Below, piece by piece: positions 43,390 to 55,870 of a stretch of 64,000 bases of DNA. The translations under genes and the position numbers were made by a program. Where the stretch lies: NCBI GenBank assembly GCA_028386065.3, contig JAKUCV010007535.1:174162-238161 (forward strand), written 5' to 3'. Each line of letters starts with the position of its first letter. Positions within the stretch are counted from its first letter, which is position 1. The stretch comes from Turnera subulata. Taxonomy: Eukaryota > Streptophyta > Magnoliopsida > Malpighiales > Passifloraceae. The notes beneath the pieces were generated by a model, which was not told the DNA's origin, ran no database searches, and saw only the letters and a list, made by a program, of their open reading frames with translations.

Positions 43390-44160
43390 GCCTTCAAATA
43401 GCGCCTTGCTTCACCAAATGATGACTCCTAAGGCTGACAAAAAGAGCTAGCTAGGGTGACCACCCTCCTTTCCCGTCGCTTCCACCTGCTTATCATATGG
43501 ATGCAATGCGAGCAAGATGGCAGACTCCGCCTTGCATTGCCTTCTTTCTCTCTACTTCCTCTTCATTAGGGTGCCAGATGGTATTGCGGCCCAGTTTCTT
43601 CCAGCTGCCTGCTTTGTAAGCATTAGGCTTGGCGGGCTCCTCCTGATTCAACCCACTGATGATGAATGTTGGCAGTTACCTCAGTGGTGAGGCTGATCCT
43701 GCCTTCCTCAAACTTTCGTTTTCTCCATTAATGTTTTGGTGTGCCAGTTTTTTGCCATATGATTTTAGTTTCTTAATTGAGGTTCTTGTATATAATTAAT
43801 TTTTGTGTATGTGTCATCATCCACATGCATATAATTAATTTTTGAAATATATATGAATTATGAAAAGAACTAATAAACTAATTTATTTATGAATGAAGCA
43901 AATTCTTCCCTAAACTTTAAATTATTCATTTATCATAATTAAAATAAGATTCTTTACATTTTTAGTATTGGTAATTTAATTCTTAGTAATATATACAGGC
44001 TATAATGCCAATGAATTTTTTTATTCCTTGATCCTTTTTATCAACTTTAATTTTTTTTCATAAATTTTTTTACAATAAATTCCTTATTCACAAAATACTA
44101 ATAATTTTTGTTCATTTTCTTTTACATGAAGCTTCTACTAAGTAGTTTTTGTTTCTTTTT
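43390..44160. other. Intergenic between PR-1 units 3 and 4, no gene seen
   Basis: AT-rich from about 43700 on. I find no coding frame, TIR or TSD. Confidence 0.5.
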
Positions 44161-44729
44161 TTTTTTTTGGTGAGAAATGATTTTTTAAAAGGTTACTATT
44201 GATTAGATCTTAGATTGCTTACTTAACGGCTCCACCATAGTCCCCAATAGTAAAACGTAAATAAATTTCGGTTGAACGTCAATTGATCCGATAATACCCC
44301 TACATGTCAGACAGGCGAAAACAATATTTACTGCTATTAGTAATTCAAAACTGCAACCTTTCATAAGCTGAGCGAACTCAATATACACATGCAACTGTTC
44401 TTGACTGGATCTGCCCAAAAATTCCACATTACAGTATTTATTTTCTTATAAAATCAATTTATATCCCAGATTTGTTGTTTGTTGCTGTAATAAATTAAGA
44501 CTCATGGATCAGACTCAATGTTGTGCATGCACTTGCTGTGGTGGGTAAGTGGAGATTTTTTTTGAAGACAAAGTCACTACTGCCAGTTTGCAGCCCATGC
44601 ATTCCGTAATTGTGTCTGGATTATCCTGGGGGATTTTTTTTTTATCACTATCATTAACGACATTTGTCATGTCTTCAAATCTGTATTTTGCGTATATGTA
44701 TCATATATATAGAAATGTCTCTGATCAGC

Positions 44730-44737
<8 letters not shown>

Positions 44738-44769
<32 letters not shown>
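44738..44769. repeat. (AT)n microsatellite
   Basis: About 16 AT units in the 3' flank of PR-1 gene 4. The matching flank of gene 5 (about 56410) lacks it. Confidence 0.9.
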
Positions 44770-44772
<3 letters not shown>

Positions 44773-45087
44773 ATTCCTAAAGATGTTTACATTGCAAGCG
44801 AAGTATGGTTACCCAGTACCCTGACGTTTCATTTTCTTTATACTAATTAATCGAGATTTCTAATTAAAATAAAACAAAAATTACAAAAGGTAAATTAGGT
44901 AGTCACTAAGGGATTCATAGACCTAGCATTATTTAAAAAAAAAAAAACAATTACATTGGAAAAAAGAAATGAAACTCTTCGCCTAATTATTTCATTAATA
45001 AATGGAGGAGACGCAGCTGATTCATCACATCATCTGAGATTCTGAATACATCAACTCCAGGTAGTAGGTTGTATATATTGTGATTAA

Positions 45088-45570
45088 TTAGTAAGGTTTC
45101 TCCCCTTCATAGTTGCCTGGAGGATCGTAGCTGCAGACAGCGAAAGTTGAATCGTCGCTGCACTTCACCTTCGCGCATCCAACTCGCTTCGAGTCGCGCC
45201 AAACCACCTGAGTGTAATGGCCACACTCCTTCCCAGCTGCACAGGAGTCGGAAGCATAGTCATAGAAGGCCTTCTCGTCCACCCAGGATTTGACGGCCGC
45301 CGCGGCCGACATGTCGCCGGTGCCCCATGCAATGTTTTCCCCATATTGTCCATTTGAATGGACAAGGTTGCAGTCAGCTGCTCGCTGATTGGCATAGTTT
45401 TGTGCATAGTCAGCGACGGTCTTGTCCCAGGTTAGGGGTTCAACGCCCACAGCTGCACGAGCTGAGTTATGAGGATCAAGATAGGCTTGTTCTGAGTCTT
45501 GGGAATAAGAGGGAAGGATCAGGGCTAAACCAATCACCCAAAAGAGAGCCGCTGACATCTTGGAGGACAT
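45088..45570 (-). CDS. PR1: Pathogenesis-related protein 1 (PR-1), gene 4
   Basis: A 160-aa secreted CAP protein. The frame stays open upstream to an ATG at 45741, but the ATG at 45570 ([14 protein letters not shown]) is chosen because it matches genes 2, 3 and 5 and is directly followed by the signal peptide (to about residue 24, LPSYSQ); the TATA box lies upstream of it at 45666. CAP motifs are HNSARAAVG (about 35), [12 protein letters not shown] (about 53), [16 protein letters not shown] (about 67), [10 protein letters not shown] (about 98) and CGHYTQVVW (about 118). Six cysteines are present. The end [15 protein letters not shown] has Ser for the usual Asn, and the predicted CAPE-like peptide is [11 protein letters not shown]. 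Asp replaces Asn in the W-R-D-S-K segment. It pairs with gene 5 by sequence and flanks. Confidence 0.95.
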   Translation of the reverse strand: MSSKMSAALFWVIGLALILPSYSQDSEQAYLDPHNSARAAVGVEPLTWDKTVADYAQNYANQRAADCNLVHSNGQYGENIAWGTGDMSAAAAVKSWVDEKAFYDYASDSCAAGKECGHYTQVVWRDSKRVGCAKVKCSDDSTFAVCSYDPPGNYEGEKPY

Positions 45571-45660
45571 ATATGGCTTTTTGGTATTTGATAGAATGCA
45601 AGAAAAACATCCAAGTGTTGTGAGGTGTGGAAGGTGGATAATTAAATAGTCCTTTTGGAA

Positions 45661-45790
45661 TTTATAGAAATCAGTTGTGGAAGAGCTTGATTTCGTGCCC
45701 TGTTTACGCGGGAAATGCAGACGAATTGACCGTCCCTTCAACTAATGTGATACACACATCATAAAATGGGCGCAGCAAGCGGATTGATTC
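45661..45790 (-). promoter_or_regulatory. Promoter of PR-1 gene 4: TATA box and W-box module
   Basis: TATAAATTCC on the minus strand (45666-45661). The conserved block at 45688-45790 has TTGACC at 45726-45731, 156 bp upstream of the ATG. Confidence 0.6.
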
Positions 45791-46643
45791 TAGCCCATAT
45801 ATATATTCCTTGGATTCAATTCAAAGAAACTTTTACATTTGGCTATCAGCTGCAGCGTCCTATGGATCTACTTAATTTAAGAGGAAAAAACTAAGGATTT
45901 GTTCTAAGTAATGATTTTTTTGACTCTCACAGTTTTGAAACTGTAATTATTCGGGGATAACATATAGCTCGAGAGAATACTTTCCCACGTTCAATGACTT
46001 AAAACTTTCAAGGGATTGATTCCTCGTTTGATTAGGGAAAAGTTGGACTGTTCGTATATATAAAATTTCAGTAGGAAGGGGTACACGTAATGTAAACAAC
46101 CTCAAATGACTTCATCAACCGATGAGCTGGTTTTCTGCCCACTTCAGAAGATTATATCTAAGCCAAGCCATATTTTAGAAAAATGAGTACAAGCATTTGA
46201 GACAATCTCTAATGACTTCATCACTTGATGAGGTGTAGCTTCTAACTCTCTCCGCAAGGTAGGCTCTTAATTAAATTTGGAAAAAAATCTTCCAAGAACT
46301 AATTAAATGAACTTGAATATTATACATGTATAACTATCTTCCCTATCCAAAAGCAAGCATTATACCTACACATGATGGCCATAGGGCATATATAGACATT
46401 TGTATATATCCATCGTGTGGATTATTATCGCTGGTCATAAGTTTGGGGGCATTGATTGATGAAGTAGACGGTTTTTATGAGGACCATAGTAGAAAAGTGC
46501 AAAAAAGTAAAATACATTGACTAATTCTAATTGACTTAGGAATGTGCGCTACACACATTCATTGAACAATCAATCACTTTGGCTATAACTGTTAGTTTTT
46601 GTTTTCTTTTTGATCTGAAAGATATGAAATTCATAATAAAAAC

Positions 46644-49600
46644 TTACAACAATCCAGAATTACAAATACTCATGTCTCTTTGGTCTCTCGCTATGAGAGT
46701 CCCTATGCTATCTGGTGCAGCATGTAATATAGTAGTTCCAAAGGGAAATTCAAATGCTAGTTTAGCTAATCCAATAGTATTGGCTAGCCTAGATACATGG
46801 ATAATGTTTACACACCAGTCTTGTCGCAAGAGATGGCGAATTTCCCAAACGATATCATCTAGCACCATGTTTGGGTCCAAATCACTAGTGAGCCATTCCA
46901 CTACCGCAAGAGCATCGGTCTCCACTTGCAGTGTTCAGCAGTTCAATTGCCATGCCAGTTGTAAGCCACGCAAAATGCCCCACAACTCGGCTTTAATGGG
47001 AACACAACTACCCAAGTTGGTGCAAAAGCCAGCTATCCAGCGAGCTGCATGGTCTCTGAGGATGCCGTCTGCTGCTGCCCTGTTACCCAGTTGTGTTACG
47101 GCCCCGTCTGAGTTAAACTTCCAGCAATCTAAGGGGGGAGGTGCCCAGCATCGTGCTGCCTCGGATGTAGGCATGGGAGTCCGAAAATGTATGGTCATAG
47201 TTAGACTGCGTTTGATTTCCTCTACCACGAGTCTGATATGCCTAATCGGGTAGGGCACTTCTGCATTGTCCTCGTCGAAGATCAAGTGGTTACGCCATTG
47301 CCATAACTTCCAGCAAGTGATAGGGAACACGAAAGGCCAGTCTTGTGATTGTGGTGCATAGCCATCATGACCAACCATGTTGCGCCCAATCCACACTTTC
47401 AAGTCTTCCTCTTGGAAGAACTCTTGCAATGCGTCATCTGAAATTAATTCTGACCAGATGTCATGAGCAAAGAAACAGTCTCTGACCATGTGCAAGGTTG
47501 ATTCCTCTTCCAAGCCACAGCGTGAGCATAATGCATCAGTAGTTAGATGCCTATAGACGCGCGGTTCTGGTTGGTCAACAGTCTGTCTTGAGCGAGTAGC
47601 CAAAGGAAAGAAACCACTCTGTGTGGTCCTTTCTATGTCCAAATGTGTTTCCAGAGTGAGACCTCAGGTCCCCAGTCTGATGCTTCTCGCGTGGTGTAGG
47701 CAGACCGAACAGAGAATGAGCCCCTTGGTTCAGGCACCCATTTGATCTGGTCTGGTCCTCTTCTATCGGATGGTGGGACTACTGCCCATAGTTTCCTCCA
47801 TTCCTCAGGCGGCAAATATGGAGTGATGTTGCACCAGTTCCATTCTCCCTCCGTGGTGATCATAGCAGCAACATTCATGTTGAGTAGGTGAGGGAGAACC
47901 GGCTGCACTGTCGATTCAATGAGTTTTTGCTTGGTTGCAAGCCAAACATCCGTCCAGAATTTGGCTGATTGTCCATTTGCGACTGCCCAGCCAGTTGAGG
48001 ATAAAAATTCGGGCCAGATTTTGCAAATGGCTCTCCAAAGAGTGGAGCCATTACGTAATTCTACCTCTGTCGGCAATGGTGTAGATGTCTTCAGGTACTT
48101 GGCCCGGAGGATCTGAGACCACAGTGCATCTGGGGCATTAATCATTCGCCAAGCCATCTTCATTAACATAGCATCATTGATGGTTCTCTTCTTACGGACT
48201 CCTAAACCACCATTCGGTTTGGGCTGGCAAATGGTTTCCCACTTAACTAAATGGAGTTTTTTCTGTTGGTTTTCGCTACCCCATATAAATTTCCTCACTA
48301 TTCCATCCAGCTTGTCACATATGGATCGTGGTAATCTGACTGTCTGCATGGTGTATATTGGTAAGGCAGAAATGACTGACTTGGCTAGTGTTACTCTCCC
48401 TGCCAATGAAAGCTGGTTTGCTCTCCATCCAGATAGTTTTTGTTCAGTCTTCTCTATAAGATACTTATATGTTTTCGTAGTAACTCTTTTGTGGATAAGA
48501 GGCACCCCCAAATATCTTTCCAGGTCATTTGTGAGCTTGAATCCAAATGCCGTGCTGATTCTCCTGGCTTTACGCCTTGACAAGTTTTTAGATACACATA
48601 GCTTGGTTTTTTGCTTGCTGATGCGCTGGCCAGATGCTGTGCAGAAGAGTTCTAAGCAATCATTGATAATGTGGACTTGATCCATTGTTGCCTGTGAAAA
48701 AAGCACCAAATCATCTGCAAAAAAGAGGTGAGTAAGTTGAGGACCGTTCTGACTTAGTTGGATCGGTTGCCATCTTCTTTCATCGACCCTTGTTTCTATG
48801 AGGTGGTCTAATCTTTCCATACATAAGACAAATATGTATGGAGAGAGTGGGTCGCCTTGTCTGATGCCTCAGGTAGGTTGGAATTGTTCACCAATGTCAT
48901 TGTTCCAGATCACCTGAAGGGTTGGCGTTGTGATGCACTTCATCATCACAGAACGAATGCAGTCTGGGATTCCAACATCCTCCAGAGTATCATGAACGAA
49001 CGACCATTTTAATCTATCATACGCCTTCTCTAGGTCCACTTTGATTGTCATAATGCCACTTTCTCCCTGTTTCCGGCGCATGCTGTGCAACACTTCTTGG
49101 ACGATAACTATTTTGTCCACGATCAGTCTTCCAGGTACGAAGCTAGATTGATAGGGTGCCACTAGTTCAGACAGGTATAGTTTGAGTCTGTTCACCAGTA
49201 CCTTGGAAACAATTTTGTAGTTAACATTGCACAATTCTATTGGGCGAAATTGTGTAATGTTCTCTAGTTTGGAAATTTTAGGGATTAAGCATATCAATGT
49301 CTCGTTAATGCTGCTATCCCAATGTATGCCTTCTACTGCTTCCCGAACAAAATGAACACAGCAAGCTTCAATCTTATTCCATTGAGATTGATAAAAAAGT
49401 GCAGTCATACCATCCGGTCCGGGGGCTTTCATTGGATTCATCTGGAATACACTGTCCTTTACTTCCTCCACTCGAATTGGTTCGGCAGTCCCTACCTAGT
49501 GCTCATGAGACATGAGAGGAAAATGACCCCGGGGCAAATTCAAAGAAATTCCCTCCATTTCTGCCCGGAATAGCTGTTTAAAATACTTAGTGGCCGTGGC

Positions 49601-50770
49601 TTTGAGGAAAATTTGATTCGATGTCCAGTTTCCATTGTTGTCCTTCAATTCTTTGATTGTATTTCGCCTTTTGTGTCCAACAGCAGTGGCATGAAAGTAA
49701 GTTGTGTTCCTGTCGCCTGCCTGTATCCACTTGCATCTGGATTTTTGAACCCATAACTTCTCTTCCTGTAGTAATACACCATCCAGTTCTAGTCTTAGCT
49801 CCACTTCTAGATTTGTAAGGAATGTAGAGGGGTAGTTTTCCAGTGCTTTTTGAATCCCTCTAATTCTGGCTATCAAAGTTTTCTTCCGCATGTGAATGTT
49901 GCCAAAGACACTGTGGTTCTATGCCTGTAATTTAGAAGTGCAATGTTTTAAGGCTGCTGGAAGTTTCTACCTCCCATCCCATTCTTGCTGTATAAGTTCT
50001 TCAAATCCTTCATGTGTGAGCCAAGCTAATAGGAATTTAAAGGGTTTCAGATTCCTGGACCTGTTGAGATTACCCTGCAACTGTAGTAAGATCGGGTTAT
50101 GGATGGAGCAAATTCTAGTAAGGTGGGAGACTGTGGCATGTGGGAACGAGGTTACTCTTGCCCCATTACAGATTGTTCTATCGAGTCTAGCCTGCTTTCC
50201 TTCACTCTTCCAAGTGAATTTGGAGCCGTCGTATCCCAAATCATGCAAATTAGTTTAGAACATGCAATCTATGAATGTCTTGTTGGATGCACCATTTCTG
50301 CCTCTTCCGTCTTTCCATTCTAATCCATCCAAAATGGCGTTGAAGTCGCCAATTAAGAACCAAGGCCCTGAGAGCATTGGAGACATGCAGATAATGTTCT
50401 GCCAAAGGAATCCTCTCCATTTTTCTTGTGGGGAGGAATAAACAGCCGTGAGCCAAACTGAACTGTCATCCTATACTATCCGTAGGTGGATAAATTGTGT
50501 GTTGCAATTTTCAACAAACACTTCCATCCTCTCATCATTCCAAAGGACCCAGATGCCTCCAGCAAATCCACGAGCATCTACTCTATGTGAGTTGGAGAAG
50601 TCAAGAGTACGGATTTTCCGCATGGCTTTGAATCTACTGATTCGAGGTTCTACTATTATCACTATGTCAGGTTTTTGGTTTGCACATAAATCCTTGAGAA
50701 CTCTGCTAAATTGGGTTTTAGCTGCCCCTTGGCAGTTCTATGAGAGGACATTAAACATAAAACAATTTTA
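46644..50770 (-). pseudogene. LINE ORF2 (endonuclease-RT-zf-RVT-RNase H), broken
   Basis: Endonuclease: KPDIVIIVEPRIS, GGIWVLWNDERM and IGDFNAILDG (about 50350). RT: MKAPGPDGMTALFY (about 49430), FRPIELCNVNYKIVSKVLVNR, SSFVPGRLIVDK, KVDLEKAYDR and FFADDLVLFSQ (about 48720). Next comes the zf-RVT cysteine region (LCSRCGLEEES, about 47530). RNase H: WKFNSDGAV (about 47110) and VETDALAVVEWL (about 46920). The frame from 50770 to about 47640 has several stops (e.g. 50471, 49967, 49496, 48869). A frameshift near 47640 and a stop at 46935 follow. A C-terminal RNase H is known in one set of plant L1 elements. Confidence 0.9.
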
Positions 50771-50913
50771 GATTGATGGGGATACCTATGACCTAGGTAT
50801 CACGTTCAGCTTGATTTGGAGGCAGCCGTTACGTGCTATTACTTGCCTCAGAATTCAGCTTACTGCGTTTTCTTTCTTGGACCATCTCTAACAATGTCAC
50901 ATCTATATCATCT

Positions 50914-52737
50914 TCAGAGTCTTCCTTCATGATGTCTACATGGGAAAAGGTGAGCCTTGGATGGTTGGGGTCTAGAGGTTTGTTTAGGGCAGTGTTTAGG
51001 GTTTTTTTCCACTTGGCGGCTGAGTGTGGGAAAACGTAGGGAAGTGTATTTAGGGGTAGAGGTGGGGTGCTTTGAGGAGACTGGAACCACGATCATCTGG
51101 TGATCGGATTCGGTGCGTATGGTTACCTGGTGTGTAGGTGTTGAGATTGGTTTCTGTGTGGATTTTGTGGGCAACGGGGTTGGGACTTTTGATGGTTCGT
51201 TAATGGGTGGTCTTGTGTTGGGCTTTGAGATTGTCTTGGACTTGGTGGTACTGGTTTTTTGATTGGATATGTTTCTGAGGGGTGTTTCTAGAGTTGCTGA
51301 GGTGGGCTGAGGTGTAGGTTTAGTGTGTCTGGATGTGGGGCTGTTGGAGAAGCCCACGTTGGGCCTTGAGGGGCTCGGGTTGGTGTGAACTGTAGCACTT
51401 TCGGATGTCTTTGGCTGTGAATCTACATTGTCTCCCGCCAAAACTCCAAACTTTCCCCCCATTTGCTGTGTTGGATCTTGTTTCATGGTGGAGTCTATTC
51501 TTGTAGAACTTTTCTTGGTGTTTCTACGCGCCCTGGTAGTAAATGTGGTCCACGCTCCCCATTCCCTGTCCTCTAGTGTGTTTGTAGCCGGAGCCGGAGC
51601 CTGCTATTCGAGATTGCTAGTGGCCATAGCTGGGGGAGGCTGGTGATCTGCTCCTAATGATGCTGCCTGCTGTCTCATGGATGGACAAGCAGTTGAAGTG
51701 TGACTCACCCGCCCGCAAGAGAAGCAGACATTAGATAGTCCTTCATATTTTACTTGAATAAGTTCCCCTTCCAACCGCAGTCTGCCCTTCACCGGTTTTG
51801 TTAGATCAATCGCCACCGCCACTTTGGAAAATTTACCTAGGGTGGATGTGGATGTTTGGATGTCCACTTTTATGGTTCTGCCGACAAGGTCGCCCAATGT
51901 CTTCAAGATCTTCGAGTGATACCAATTTGGAGGGATGTCGGGAAATTGTACCCATACGATGGCTGTGTCGATTGTACCTTTGGATGCACGAAAATCTGTT
52001 GTCCAAGGTTGGACACATAGAACGTGGTTGAGGATGGTCCATGGTCCCACAAAAAGTGCGTGATGGAAATCTCCTTCCGTCTTGAATCTGACTATATAGA
52101 AATTGTTAGCCAAGTCTACAATCTTATATGCACCTTTAGGTCTCCACATGCTCTCAATTTTGTCCTTGAGAACACGGTATCCGATTGGTCTCCCCAGCAA
52201 TTTGACTATTACTGCTAAGCGCCATAGTTTTGCTAATCTGGATTTGAATGTTTCTGAGAGTTCGACCACAGTGCCTCCAGGTTCGTCATACACCACAATG
52301 TCACCATCTTCATACTCTGATTCATCATCTTCTTCCCATTGTTCGTTGCCATGGTGATCATCAGAACCCATAGTCAATTTTTCTCTATAACTCATTCGAG
52401 GGGTTTCCATGTCGACATCACTTGGAGGTGTTGGTGGATCAGCCAACCCTTCCTTGCTTTGGTCGGTTATAGTGCTAGTGTCAGTTGCTCCAAGTGTTTC
52501 CATCTTCTTATCAAGATTGGGCGATGAGTTGGCCACAATTTCTTGGGTATTTTGAGAATGGTCAGCTCTGTGATTTGGCAGGGATGGGGGGACTCTCTCT
52601 CGAGAACGAGATCGCTCTCGAACTGGTCGGTCTCCCTCGAACCTATTGCCCGGCATATCGCTGATCTTGCCTTGGACAATTGCTGCAGCATCTTCTCCGC
52701 CTTCATCCATTGGAGAGGGGTGATCCCCGGTCGTCAT
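50914..52737 (-). pseudogene. LINE ORF1 (DUF4283 and CCHC knuckle), broken
   Basis: The start is taken at MTTGDHPSPMDEGGE (52737); an in-frame ATG at 52833 is also possible. After a charged, low-complexity N-terminus comes the DUF4283-type RNA-binding domain (LWRLAVIVKLLGRPIGY, then FVGPWTILNHVL, about 52230-52020). A CCHC knuckle CFSCGRVSHTSTAC lies at about 51730-51690. A TAG at 51604 interrupts the frame, which then continues through a Pro/Thr/Ser-rich tail. A shift near 50940 moves the conserved C-terminal part (TLLEMVQERKRSK) out of frame. ORF1 proteins package LINE RNA. Confidence 0.85.
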
Positions 52738-53081
52738 TCTGACCGAGCTCCACCTGTTTGTGAAAAGCCCATAAGAAATCCAGGAAACAATCGTTTTTGA
52801 CTGTTGGAAAATTGAGAGGAATTCACGCGCCACTCACACGCCACTGTTTGTGATTTGTAGTCTAGATTAACAAAACCGTTAGTTTTTGTTTTTGTTGATA
52901 ATTCAAATATTTTATTAATGAAGACAATAGATATGAGGAATACATCAGAGACAAGAAGCAGAGGAATTCATTAGAGGTGGTTACATCCAAGCTATAAAGA
53001 AAGAAAAAGCTATTAGAAGTTAGAACCTAATATGGCTAAGGAGTCAGCCGTTTAATTGGTGTTAATCTATCGTGTCAAAGG

Positions 53082-54633
53082 GTGAACTACCTTGCAGATT
53101 TATTGAAGAGTAAGGTTGAGTTCCTGCGAATCACATACTTGGGTTTACCTCTTAGATCGAATATGAATAGAATCAAAGCATGGGAGCCGGTAATTGCAAG
53201 GATCAGATCACGATTGGCCACATGGAGAGGAAGACTTCTATCTCTTGGAGGTAGAGTAACTCTAATTAAATATGTCTTGAGTAATCTACCTATTTACTAA
53301 CCTATTTACTACCTATCTATGTTTAAGATGCCTATAGGCGTGGCGAACAGAATTGTACGGCTGCAAAGGAATTTTTTGTGAAGTGGTAAAGGTGATAAGA
53401 GGAGGATGTGTTTAGTGGCTTGGAGTAAGATTGCCAGACCGAGAAATCGGGGGGGAGAGGGGGGGGGAGGGGGTGGGGGGCGGCGGGGGGATTGAAAATA
53501 TGATGATTAAAAATCAATGCTTGCTATTCAAATGGCTTTGTAAGTTTGTTAATTTCCATCACTCTTCCTCACAGAAGCCCTCATGGGCTACAATTGTTAG
53601 TAGCAGATATGTTGGGGAATCCGATTCATCATGGCCTTTATTTAAGGAGTCAGGTTTGTCTGCTAATTGGAGAAACATTGTTAAGTCAGGAGAGGATTCT
53701 TGCGATGGTGTTTTGTGCTTAAGGCAGGGTAATCAATTGGAGCTAAGGGATGGATCTTCTTGCAAATTCTGGTTTGATAGATGGATTTCAGATGGAGTGT
53801 TAAAGGAGAAGTTTCCTACTCTCTTTGTTCTATCGTCCTTCCAACATGCCACGGTGGCAGAGGTGCTTGCTTCAGGACGTGATAGCGGCAGGTGGGAGTT
53901 TTCATGGAGGAGAAGTCTTTATTCATGGGAGGTGGAGGAGGTGGATAGACTTAGAAGAGTTGTGGAAAATGTGGTTCTGAATTCAGAGGGGTCTAATAGA
54001 TGGAGGTGGATCGAATATACAAAAGGAACATACTCGGTGAAATCTGGTTATGAAAGCACGTGCAGAAGTTTACGCTCAAATATTCCTCTGCCTTGGGTGT
54101 GGATGGGGTGTGACCCATTTAAAGTGGAATGTTTTCTATGGATAGCAATAAATAATGGAATCGCGGTAAGGTCTATATTACTCAGGAACAATGTAATCTC
54201 ACATGAGAATGCTCTTTGCCCTCTTTGTGGTGAAGAGATTGAATCAAGAGACCATCTTTTTATTCATTGCTGTGCTGTATGGGTTACTTTGAGTAAGCTA
54301 TATGAGTGGTGGAGGGTTAAGTGGTGCACACCTCGTAGGCTAGATGAGTTGTTTACTCAATGGTGGGGTTTAGCAGGTTCTATACATACAAGGGCTCCTT
54401 GGATGGTAGTGTTTTTCAACTTTATTTGGTCTGTTTGGCTTGCAAGGAATAAATTGATCTTTGAAGCCGTTGAGGTCAATTGGGGAAGGTTACTTGAACT
54501 GATATACTTCAGATCTCTTACCTGGTTCAAAGCGACACAACCAAGCTACCCATATGATCTCTCAGCTGTTGTTCAAAATTCGGATAGTATCAAGGCATGG
54601 TGTGGTCCGAAATGTAGTTTGGAATATGTATAA
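53082..54633 (+). pseudogene. LINE ORF2 C-terminal part
   Basis: First piece: YLGLPLRSNMNRIKAWEPV then SLGGRVTLIKYVLSNLPIY (53136-53298), ending at a stop. After a shift and the G-rich tract, a 360-residue open piece follows (53500-54633). It has FWFDRWISDGVLKEKFPTLF, KGTYSVKSGYEST and the zf-RVT cysteines (LCPLCGEEIESRDHLFIHC, about 54210-54270), then FIWSVWLARNKLIFE. No RNase H domain follows, so it belongs to a different LINE lineage from 46606-52877. Confidence 0.8.
53449..53490 (+). repeat. G-rich tract with G-quadruplex potential
   Basis: 42 bases with at least four runs of five or more G, broken by single A, T or C. It sits in the LINE fragment where related elements encode a Gly-rich NRGGLGxG segment; slippage probably expanded it. 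Confidence 0.8.
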
Positions 54634-54782
54634 ACTTAGGCTTAGGCTATAATACCTGCAGGTACGTTGTTTTTGCTTCTACTGTAACATCTGGATATAG
54701 CCATCTCTTTGATGGCTTGACTTTACTCATTTCTATTCATACCTTCAATAAAGAATCGTTTCATAAAAAAAAAAAGCCGTTC

Positions 54783-55165
54783 TTTTTTTTTTTGATACTA
54801 AGCGATTTGAATTTATTAAGAATCAATCATATGTACAGGAAAGGATAGGCAGCTGTACAAGAGTAGCTAAATAAAACAACATCGTGGGAAAAGAAATGCT
54901 ATCACTATTGAGAGTATCGTATGAGAACCGCACTCCCTGCACTCCATTCTTTGAACGCTGTAGGTGTAGCCAGGGCTGCGCCAGCACTAAAAGGAAAGGA
55001 GGGATGTAGCAATTTGAACCACCAGAAGGCCCACGTAATGATGTGATCGAACAAAACATCTGACTGCACCGGTTTCTGTTTGAATATCAGCTCGTTTCGG
55101 GATAACCATACCGACCAAAGAACTGCAAGGCCAAGCAACATCCAAGCTGTGAATGAAGCTAACAT
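54783..55165 (-). pseudogene. 3' fragment of another LINE ORF2, minus strand
   Basis: The minus strand reads WSVWLSRNELIFKQK then FDHIITWAFWWFK, the usual C-terminal end of LINE ORF2, followed by a short 3' UTR and a poly(A) tail (T-run at 54783-54795). Right flank GAATGAAGCTAACATTG is continuous with unit sequence as at 59275. Confidence 0.7.
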
Positions 55166-55538
55166 TGTGAAAAGAGGTGGAAAAGCACATGCGTTTGTTA
55201 ATATAAATGTGTTCGTTAGTGGTTAAAAACTAATTTAAATTTTAAGAAAAGAGTAATGCCATTTTTCATCATGTGCTATAGGTACAAATATGTACTTCCA
55301 GCAAAAAAGATGCATGTTGAAGGTTCTGTCATGTTAATTTACATTATGTTGGCCAGTGTTTTTGTTTTATCATTTGTAACCAAGCCTTTCTAGGAGGAGC
55401 TAGACCGAACCACGACGAAGGAGAGGCAGGAGAGGGTGGTGGAAAGATCAAGAGTAGTTTCTGCCCTTTACATCGCAACGACCATCGTTCAAGGGTAAGC
55501 TGCTTCAATGGAGATCAAATGTCCAATCGCATGAGGTA

Positions 55539-55870
55539 ATGGACAAGTTCCAGCTGGAACCAACAGATATCATGGTGGAATGGAAAGCTGAGGGGCCGTC
55601 GGTCCAACTATCAAAGAGATTGAGATTGCACATCAGCAAACAATGGGAGACATCGGTTTATGTTAGGCTCTTGGGGATAGTATCACTTATTGCTCTTTGT
55701 GTGTTCAGCTGTAGACTGTGGAAACCCTTCAGGGGTTTTCGGGTTTTGGATCTAAATAATGGTTATTTCTTAGTTATGTTTGAGCAGCGTAGGGATTTCC
55801 ATTGAATTGGGTTCGAGGGACCATGGATGATCCAAGATAATTACCTTGCGTACTCTCTCAAATCACACCT
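55539..55870 (+). pseudogene. LINE ORF1 (DUF4283) fragment
   Basis: The 88-residue frame plus its continuation past a stop at 55803 reads VYVRLLGIV...LWKPFRGFRVLDLNNGYFLVMFEQRRDFH and then GFEGPWMIQDNYLA. This is the DUF4283 pattern of plant LINE/retrotransposon ORF1. There is no CCHC knuckle or remainder. Confidence 0.65.

Larger units (their letters stand above)
46606..52877 (-). mobile_element. L1-type LINE, full length, RNase H-bearing, 15-bp TSD
   Basis: It is flanked by GTTAGTTTTTGTTTT at 46591-46605 and 52878-52892. The surrounding sequence is continuous in PR-1 unit 5 (near 59098), which shows the empty site. The length is about 6.27 kb, read right to left: a 5' UTR (from 52877), ORF1, ORF2 and a short 3' UTR ending at 46606. 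Both ORFs are broken. Confidence 0.88.
53055..54771 (+). mobile_element. 5'-truncated LINE with poly(A), short TSD
   Basis: It begins within the RT C-terminal region and ends in AATAAAGAATCG...CATAAAAAAAAAA. AGCCGTT occurs on both sides (about 53046-53052 and 54773-54779). The flanks match the tandem PR-1 unit sequence seen at about 59230-59260. Confidence 0.65.

Noticed and set aside
45571..45741. 57-residue N-terminal extension of PR-1 gene 4
   Set aside because: It lies across the TATA box and leader region, and the other PR-1 genes start at the MSS methionine just before the signal peptide.
51428..52800. Plus-strand ORFs opposite the LINE ORF1
   Set aside because: Mirror frames of a recognisable minus-strand protein.
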